This document shows, piece by piece, positions 1-4,571 of a stretch of 6,251 bases of DNA. This stretch comes from Acidobacteriota bacterium (GTDB lineage: Bacteria; Acidobacteriota; Terriglobia; UBA7540). How positions within the stretch are numbered: the first letter of the stretch is position 1; each line of letters begins with the position of its first letter. The position numbers and the translations under genes were made by a program. Under the pieces are notes generated by a model, which was not told the origin of the DNA, ran no database searches, and saw only the letters and a program-made list of their open reading frames with translations. The DNA is taken from the NCBI GenBank assembly GCA_003165615.1, contig PLWR01000473.1:745-6995 (forward strand). Direction: 5' to 3'.

Positions 1-608
1 GTGGTCTGGTCATTGACCACGATGATTCTTTCGCCGCGCCGGCCATTCACCTTGATCTGGTTCCCGTTGATGGACTCAATTTCGCCGCCCGCGCGGGTGC
101 CCTCCATTCCCCCACCACCAGGGCCAAAGCCTCCGCCGCCACCACCCTGACCCCAGTTGCCGCCACCCGAACCGCGACCGCCGCCTTCGCCAGGACCTCC
201 CGGACCGCCGCCACTCTGGAACCTTTGGAACTGTTCCTCCGTGAGGCGATTGACACCCATGGCGGTCACTTGCTTATCACCGTTGGGAGTGCCGCGCACC
301 ATAACGTGGTCACCGACTTTCAAATCTTCCAAAGCAAGTGCTTGCGGCGGCTGATCCTGCTGCGCCGACCGTTGGCGGAAATGGGTTTGATCGTTCACCA
401 ACACCGTCTGCGTGGCCCCATCGGGCTTCTTGATCTCAAAGCGATCAACTCCCACGGACGTGATGGTGCCGAGCACCGGCGGCCGGCCGCCCATCCCTTG
501 CCGACCCTGTTCTTGTCCCTGGGCTGGTGGATTTTGCTGCGCTGCCAGAGAACCGGCAACGCCCAGCGCCAGCATCGCCAAAATGCACAATAAAAACTTT
601 TTAGACAT
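1..608 (-). CDS. Secreted glycine-rich protein with DUF5666-like repeats (C-terminus cut by window edge)
   Basis: Reading leftward from ATG at 608-606, the frame stays open to the window edge (202 codons). A strong Shine-Dalgarno (GGAGGTG) lies 3-5 nt upstream. Residues 1-23 form a classic signal peptide (MSKKF, then a Leu/Ala core ending SLAAQ), so the product is exported. After a Gln/Pro/Gly-rich stretch (24-43) come two related beta-type segments. Residues 46-78 contain GTITSVG, a conserved-looking FEIKKPDG and VLVNDQTHF. Residues 174-202 contain GEIESINGNQIKV and IVVNDQT. The segment 91-122 (LEDLKVGDHVMVRG...VTAMGV) resembles the OB-like end of a DUF5666 unit. The segments are separated by a Gly-rich linker (133-168). 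The DUF5666 assignment is from remembered pattern, not a search. DUF5666 has no defined function; a structural or binding role in the periplasm or at the surface is inference. The gene diverges from the TonB-receptor gene across 297 bp. Confidence 0.85.
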   Translation of the reverse strand, partial: MSKKFLLCILAMLALGVAGSLAAQQNPPAQGQEQGRQGMGGRPPVLGTITSVGVDRFEIKKPDGATQTVLVNDQTHFRQRSAQQDQPPQALALEDLKVGDHVMVRGTPNGDKQVTAMGVNRLTEEQFQRFQSGGGPGGPGEGGGRGSGGGNWGQGGGGGGFGPGGGGMEGTRAGGEIESINGNQIKVNGRRGERIIVVNDQT

Positions 609-611
609 AGA

Positions 612-618
612 CACCTCC
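612..618 (-). promoter_or_regulatory. Ribosome binding site of the DUF5666-like gene
   Basis: On the minus strand GGAGGTG sits three bases before ATG 608-606, with its GGAGG core five bases away. This near-perfect anti-16S match fixes the start of a gene that would otherwise be hard to place because its stop lies outside the window. Confidence 0.8.
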
Positions 619-648
619 GGGAGCTTATGACGACCCCTAGGCGTTTTG

Positions 649-678
649 GGTTACCCGTAACCTGAGTGGTGGTGTCAA
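649..678 (-). promoter_or_regulatory. Left box facing the DUF5666-like gene, with a TTGACA hexamer and a GGTTAC/GTAACC palindrome
   Basis: Read on the minus strand, this stretch holds TTGACA (678-673), an exact -35 consensus, inside TGACACCACCAC (677-666). It is followed by the palindrome GGTTAC-GG-GTAACC (662-649), 40 nt before the start codon. At a 17-nt spacing the would-be -10 is GGTAAC (3 of 6 matches), so promoter strength is uncertain. The palindrome would overlap that -10, which is where a repressor operator often lies. A second copy of the box occurs inverted at 822-842. The sequence shows the motif; a promoter or operator role is inferred. It could instead be the terminal inverted repeat of a small mobile element. 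Confidence 0.35.
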
Positions 679-705
679 TTGCAAGACGCTAACGCCCCAA
701 GTGCC

Positions 706-792
706 GTCATTCCCGCGAAGGCGGGAATCCACTCGGCAAGCCATTGGAATTGAGTCGCTGACGGAATGGATTCCCGCCTGCGCGGGAATGAC
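706..792. repeat. REP-like inverted pair (two 26-bp copies)
   Basis: Copy 1 (706-731) begins GTCATTCCCGCGAAGGCGGG and ends AATCCA. Copy 2 (767-792) is its reverse complement with one mismatch, 25 of 26 identical. Each copy is itself a hairpin (TTCCCGC/GCGGGAA arms), and similarity continues weakly inward for about 10 more bases. Head-to-head pairs of such CATTCCCGC palindromes are a widespread bacterial extragenic element (REP/BIME style), often mobilised in trans by RAYT transposases. No such transposase is in this window. The pair may also act as a two-way transcript-stabilising or terminating structure between the divergent genes, but that is inference. Confidence 0.75.
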
Positions 793-821
793 CGCCGCTT
801 CGAATGGATTCCCATTCCAAA

Positions 822-842
822 TGACACCACTACCGTGTAACC
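822..842 (+). promoter_or_regulatory. Right box facing the TonB-receptor gene
   Basis: TGACACCACTAC (822-833) differs by one base from the left box at 677-666 and is followed, three bases on, by GTAACC (837-842). It therefore points toward the receptor gene exactly as the left box points toward the DUF5666-like gene, 63 nt before the ATG. It lacks the first half (GGTTAC) of the palindrome seen on the left. Either both divergent genes share a regulator-binding box, or the two boxes are the inverted ends of an element of about 194 bp that carries the REP pair. The sequence alone does not decide. Confidence 0.35.
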
Positions 843-850
843 TCGGGTCA

Positions 851-879
851 TTGATAAACGTACTGAATCCTTGTAAGCT
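851..879 (+). promoter_or_regulatory. Weak candidate sigma-70-type promoter for the receptor gene
   Basis: TTGATA (851-856, 5 of 6 to the -35 consensus) is followed after 17 nt by TAAGCT (874-879, only 3 of 6 to TATAAT), 26 nt before the start codon. Spacing and position are reasonable but the -10 is poor, so this is only a candidate. Confidence 0.2.
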
Positions 880-905
880 CTGAAGTTCAGCGGAGTTACA
901 GACGC

Positions 906-3900
906 ATGACGTTTACAAATTTTACAAAATGCGCCAAGTCGTTGTGCCTGCTTGTCACTTGGGGATTCCTAAGCGCAAACCTGCTGTGTGGCCAGACCGC
1001 CCCCGCAACTACGGGAACGGTGACAGGGCACGTCCGTGGCCCCGGAGCAGTGTCAGTTCCCGGCGCGACAGTCCAGCTTACCAACCCGCAGACAGGAGAG
1101 CGCAAAGAAACCTGGACCGACGAGGCGGGCAATTATACATTCACAGGACTAATTCCTGGAAATTATCGTCTGGATGTTTCGCTGGTGGGCTTCCGGGCTG
1201 ATTCTCGCGAGCCGGTGCCCGTGAGTCCGGGCAGAAGCCTGAAAGTCAATGTGGCACTGGTGGTGGCGTTGCCGGAGGGAGGCGCTCCGCCGCAGGTGCA
1301 GGCTGCGGTGCGCCCCACCGGCAATCACGCCACCGTGCCGGGCGGAGGCCGAAACCGGGACCGCAGCCCCGGTGAGTTTGAAAACTCCGCAGGCGAGGGC
1401 GGGGGACCGGGCGGAGCCGTTGCTTCACTGCGCATCGCCGGGGGCAATGGCGCCGAGGGTCCAGCTTCCGCGGAAGCTCCACCTGAGGAGGGCGACAACT
1501 CCGCGAGTGCCGCCAACTCATTCCTGCTGGGAGGAGGCATGGGTGAGGCGGCCACCCCAGGAGGAGGATTTGGTGGCGGGCGCGGGGGGCGCGGCGGAGG
1601 TGGGTTCGGAGGCGGCGGTGGCGGCTTTGGCGGAGGCCCCGGTGGTGGCGGCGGGAGTCCATTTGGCGGGGGTGGCGGACCCGGCGGTGGAGGTGGGTTC
1701 GGTGGAGGCGGTGGGGGATTCGGAGGTGGTGGAGGCGGCTTCGGCGGCGGTGGTGGTGGAGCCCTCGGCTGGTCACGCAATCGCGCCGCGGTGAACCGTA
1801 TTCGCGGCAATTTTACCGAGCAGTACACCAACTCGGGCTTCGACGCGCATCCCTATCCTTTGAACGTTGCGGAGTCGCCGCAAATTCCCGCCTATCGGGA
1901 AACCTTCGGATTCACTTTGGGCGGCCCGCTGGTGATCCCCCATGTTTATCGCGGCGGCAACAAGACGAGTTGGTCCGCAAGCTATAACTTGCAGCGCGGC
2001 AGGACCGGCCTCGACAGCTTTTCTACGGTCCCCACCGCGGAAGAGCGGCGGGGGAATTTTTCCGAGACGATGATTGCCTCCGGGCAATACGCGGGCACCG
2101 TCCCGACCATTTACGACCCCTTATCCAGCCCCACCGGCGCACGCACGGCATTTATGGGAAACGTAATCCCTACCCCGCGGCTAAATTCCGCCGCCACCGG
2201 TTTGCTGCCATATATCCCCCTGCCCAACCTCCCCGGCGAAGTGCAGAACTTTCATTTGCAGAAGCCCTTACCCAGCTCCAATGACCGCGTGATGGGCCGC
2301 ATCGGTCAGCAAATCGATGCCAAAGACAGCCTGAACGTTACGTACTATTTCAACTCGGCGCGTAGCCAGTCAGTCACCAATTTCCCCCAATTGACATCGC
2401 ACACTTCCAGCCGCGGCCAGAACGTGAGCGTGGGCGAATCCCATACGTTTAATCCGCACCTCGTCAATAGCTTCAATGTGAATTTCAATCGCCAGCGCAC
2501 TTCTACGCTGAACGCCTTCGCGTTTCAGAGCGACATTGCCCAGGAGTTGGGGATCACCGGGGTTTCCACCAACCCCTTTGATTGGGGAGTCCCTGCGATC
2601 GGGTTTACTAATTTCGGAGGGTTGAACGATCCCCTGCCCTCGCTCGCCCGCCCCCAAACTTTGCGCACCAATGACACCCTCATCTGGAATCGTGGAAAGC
2701 ACAATATCCGCATGGGAGGCGAATTGCGCCGAGTGCAGCAGAATACGGAGACCGACCCCAACGCGCGTGGCACTTTCAGCTTCACCGGCTACAGCACCAG
2801 CAATTTTAGTAATGGCTTTCCCGTGACCGGAACCGGCTATGACTTTGCGGATTTCCTGCTCGGCCTCCCGCAGACCACCTCGGTTCGCTTCGGCGTCGCC
2901 AGCAACTACCTCCGCAACTGGGTCACCACGAGCTTCTTTCAGGACGACTGGCGAGCGGGCGCGCACCTGACGATTAACTATGGAGTGCGGTACGAATACT
3001 TCCTGCCCCTTTCGGAAAAATACGGGCACCTGTCGGACCTGTCGTTCGGGCCCGAATTCACCTCGCCGGGCGTGGTTACGGGCCAGGACCCCGGCTCGCT
3101 GCCCACGTCGCTCATTCACAGCGACGCGCACAACTTTTCGCCGCGCGTGGGAATTGCCTACCGGCCGTGGACTCAGCATCATCTGGTCATTCGCTCCGGG
3201 TACGGCATCTTTTACGACGGCAGCATCTATTCGCGCATGGTTACCAACATGCTTGACCAGCCGCCTTTCGCCACGGCCTCCACGCTGACCGCCAACCCGG
3301 AACAGGTGTTGACGCTGAAAGACGGATTCCCGGCCCTTTCCGCCAACACCATTCACAACACCTACGCCGCCGACAGCAATTTCCGCCGGCCCTATGCGCA
3401 GACCTGGAACTTCAGCATGGAGGATGAACTGGTTCGCAACGTCATCCTTTCCGTCGGCTACGTGGGCACCAAGGGAAGCAAGCTCGATTTGCTGCTCTCA
3501 CCCGACAGTCTGAACCCCAGCACTTCCGGTTCGCAGCAAACCTCCATCCCTGGCGTCCAACAGTTTCTCTATGAAACTTTCGGGGCCGATTCGATCTACA
3601 ACGGGCTTCAGGTCACCCTGCGGCGGCAGTTCCACAGCGGCTTTTCCATGAGCGGCAACTACACGTGGGCGAAATCAATTGACGACGCCGCCAGCGTGGG
3701 GGGCAACGGGCGCAACGTGCCGCAGGACAGCTTTGATCTGCACGCGGAGCGCGCCCGTTCAAATTTCGACGTGCGCAACAAGTTGATCGTCAATGACACT
3801 TATGAATTTCCTTTCGGGGAGCAGCGCCATTTCCTCAACCGCGGCGGCGTGCCGGCGCGGATTATCGGCAACTGGCAAATCAGCGGGGTCACCACCGTGC

Positions 3901-4328
3901 AATCCGGTCTCCCCCTGACCGCGCAGGTGGCCGGCAACCAGTCGAACAACAACGGATCGGGCGCGTTCGCTTCCGAGCGTCCCGACGCTACGGGCCAGCC
4001 CGTCGACCTGCCGCGCTCGGACAGGACCACGCTCGAATTTTTCAATACCGCGGCGTTTGCGCTTCCCGCCTCCGGCCAACTTGGCACCGCGGGGCGGAAC
4101 ACCATCACCGGTCCGGGCATGGTGAACTTCAACATGTCGCTCGGCCGCTTCTTTACTTTCTCGCGGGAAAAGAACCTACGCGCGCGCTTCAGCATTGACG
4201 CGAGCAACATTTTTAATCACCCGAAGTACACCAGCGCCGCCACAACGATCAATGCGCAGAATTTTGGCTGGGTAACGGGTGTGGGGTCCATGCGCGCGGT
4301 GACCCTCAGTTTACGGGCGAATTTCTAG
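906..4328 (+). CDS. Oar-like TonB-dependent outer-membrane receptor with carboxypeptidase-regulatory-like domain
   Basis: This 1140-residue protein starts at ATG 906, with GGAG (892-895) ten bases upstream. Residues 1-30 are a signal peptide (basic K8/K11, hydrophobic core, LLCGQ end; no good lipobox). Residues 36-118 are a CarboxypepD_reg beta-sandwich: GTVTGHVRGPGAVSVPGATV, TDEAGNYTFTGLIPGNYRL, VGF, VNVAL. Residues 120-218 are low-complexity Gly/Ala/Pro, 219-286 nearly pure Gly-Phe repeats. From about 295 the sequence matches the Acidobacteria barrel subfamily: RIRGNFTEQYTNSGFDAHPY, FGFTLGGPLVIP, DSFSTVPTAEERRGNFS, IYDPLSSPTG, GNVIPTPRLN, PLPNLPG. Later landmarks are SFFQDDWRAGAHLTINYGVRYEY and NFSPRVGIAYRP. 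The chain ends LSLRANF, with the terminal Phe used by the outer-membrane assembly (BAM) machinery. A canonical plug (LPLNGRNF, LxxLxPGV) is not seen. The substrate is unknown; family members are often linked to large substrates such as glycans or proteins. The 243-bp gap to the next gene argues against tight coupling. Confidence 0.92.
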   Translation: MTFTNFTKCAKSLCLLVTWGFLSANLLCGQTAPATTGTVTGHVRGPGAVSVPGATVQLTNPQTGERKETWTDEAGNYTFTGLIPGNYRLDVSLVGFRADSREPVPVSPGRSLKVNVALVVALPEGGAPPQVQAAVRPTGNHATVPGGGRNRDRSPGEFENSAGEGGGPGGAVASLRIAGGNGAEGPASAEAPPEEGDNSASAANSFLLGGGMGEAATPGGGFGGGRGGRGGGGFGGGGGGFGGGPGGGGGSPFGGGGGPGGGGGFGGGGGGFGGGGGGFGGGGGGALGWSRNRAAVNRIRGNFTEQYTNSGFDAHPYPLNVAESPQIPAYRETFGFTLGGPLVIPHVYRGGNKTSWSASYNLQRGRTGLDSFSTVPTAEERRGNFSETMIASGQYAGTVPTIYDPLSSPTGARTAFMGNVIPTPRLNSAATGLLPYIPLPNLPGEVQNFHLQKPLPSSNDRVMGRIGQQIDAKDSLNVTYYFNSARSQSVTNFPQLTSHTSSRGQNVSVGESHTFNPHLVNSFNVNFNRQRTSTLNAFAFQSDIAQELGITGVSTNPFDWGVPAIGFTNFGGLNDPLPSLARPQTLRTNDTLIWNRGKHNIRMGGELRRVQQNTETDPNARGTFSFTGYSTSNFSNGFPVTGTGYDFADFLLGLPQTTSVRFGVASNYLRNWVTTSFFQDDWRAGAHLTINYGVRYEYFLPLSEKYGHLSDLSFGPEFTSPGVVTGQDPGSLPTSLIHSDAHNFSPRVGIAYRPWTQHHLVIRSGYGIFYDGSIYSRMVTNMLDQPPFATASTLTANPEQVLTLKDGFPALSANTIHNTYAADSNFRRPYAQTWNFSMEDELVRNVILSVGYVGTKGSKLDLLLSPDSLNPSTSGSQQTSIPGVQQFLYETFGADSIYNGLQVTLRRQFHSGFSMSGNYTWAKSIDDAASVGGNGRNVPQDSFDLHAERARSNFDVRNKLIVNDTYEFPFGEQRHFLNRGGVPARIIGNWQISGVTTVQSGLPLTAQVAGNQSNNNGSGAFASERPDATGQPVDLPRSDRTTLEFFNTAAFALPASGQLGTAGRNTITGPGMVNFNMSLGRFFTFSREKNLRARFSIDASNIFNHPKYTSAATTINAQNFGWVTGVGSMRAVTLSLRANF
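1560..1763 (+). repeat. Gly-Phe low-complexity repeat inside the receptor gene
   Basis: About 68 codons are almost all GGN with regular TTC/TTT Phe interruptions (GGGGFGGGGGGFGGG pattern, residues 219-286). The units are about 6-7 codons long and vary in the third base, so the tract looks old or diversified rather than freshly expanded. It joins the periplasmic CarboxypepD_reg domain to the barrel and probably acts as a flexible or phase-separating linker. Replication slippage here would change length by whole codons. Opposite-strand proline-rich reading frames over this tract are a by-product of the GGN codons. Confidence 0.85.
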
Positions 4329-4360
4329 TATGGTGCGTCGCGAGTAATGATACTTGCAGC

Positions 4361-4378
4361 GCCGACCTTTAGGTCGGC
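4361..4378. repeat. Compact GC hairpin after the receptor gene
   Basis: GCCGACC-TTTA-GGTCGGC is a perfect 7-bp stem with a tetraloop, beginning 33 nt after the TAG stop. It is followed by CACATGACGGGC, with no T-run, so it is not a standard intrinsic terminator. It may still stabilise or end the receptor transcript. Similar GACCTTTAGGTC palindromes recur in intergenic DNA of Acidobacteria, from memory, so a dispersed repeat is equally likely. Confidence 0.5.
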
Positions 4379-4398
4379 ACATGACGGGCTAAAGGGGG

Positions 4399-4530
4399 TG
4401 CGGAGAAACCTTCCAAAGCTGTCATCCTGAGCGCAGCGAAGGATCCCTGCATTTGAATTTTCAAGTAACTACAGAGGCCCTTCGTCGGATGCGCCTCCTC
4501 AGGATGATAGGATTAGAAGGTTTTTCCGCA
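4399..4530. repeat. Long imperfect inverted repeat, MITE-like (33-nt arms)
   Basis: The left arm (4399-4431, TGCGGAGAAACCTTC...TCATCCTGAG) and right arm (4498-4530, CTCAGGATGAT...GAAGGTTTTTCCGCA) are reverse complements at 28 of 33 positions with no gaps. The 66-nt centre holds CGCAGCGAAGGATCC and GGCCCTTCGTCGGATGCGCC, which also pair partly (GAAGGATCC against GGATGCGCC, and CGAAGG against CCTTCG). The element would fold into one long stem in RNA. It ends 41 nt before the ATG of the VWFA gene and so may lie in that gene's leader. No transposase or clear target-site duplication is visible; a non-autonomous mobile element is inferred from the architecture. Confidence 0.7.
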
Positions 4531-4571
4531 AGCTCTAATGCCCGCGCTACAACGGAGAGCACGCAAATCTC

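Noticed and set aside
225..593. 122-codon plus-strand open frame on the left
   Set aside because: It lies opposite the DUF5666-like gene, which has a strong RBS, a signal peptide and internal repeats. The plus frame has none of these.
649..842. CRISPR array or tRNA-like structure in the divergent intergenic region
   Set aside because: The repeats are inverted and only two in number, with no direct repeats at regular spacing. No cloverleaf or CCA end can be drawn.
701..883. 60-codon plus-strand open frame across the REP pair
   Set aside because: The translation (FPRRREST...WIPACAGMT) is the standard artefact of reading through this palindromic repeat.
1325..1831. Proline-rich minus-strand reading frame over the receptor gene
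   Set aside because: It is the mirror of GGN glycine codons (CCN on the other strand). It has no ribosome binding site, and the plus-strand frame has clear domain signatures.
2370..3356. 328-codon minus-strand open frame inside the receptor gene
   Set aside because: It has no recognisable domain and an R/G/V-rich composition typical of the complement of GC-rich coding DNA. The plus-strand frame reads as a well-known barrel throughout.
4361..4378. Rho-independent terminator
   Set aside because: The stem is good, but the following bases (CACATGACGG) have no T-run, so it is listed only as a hairpin repeat.
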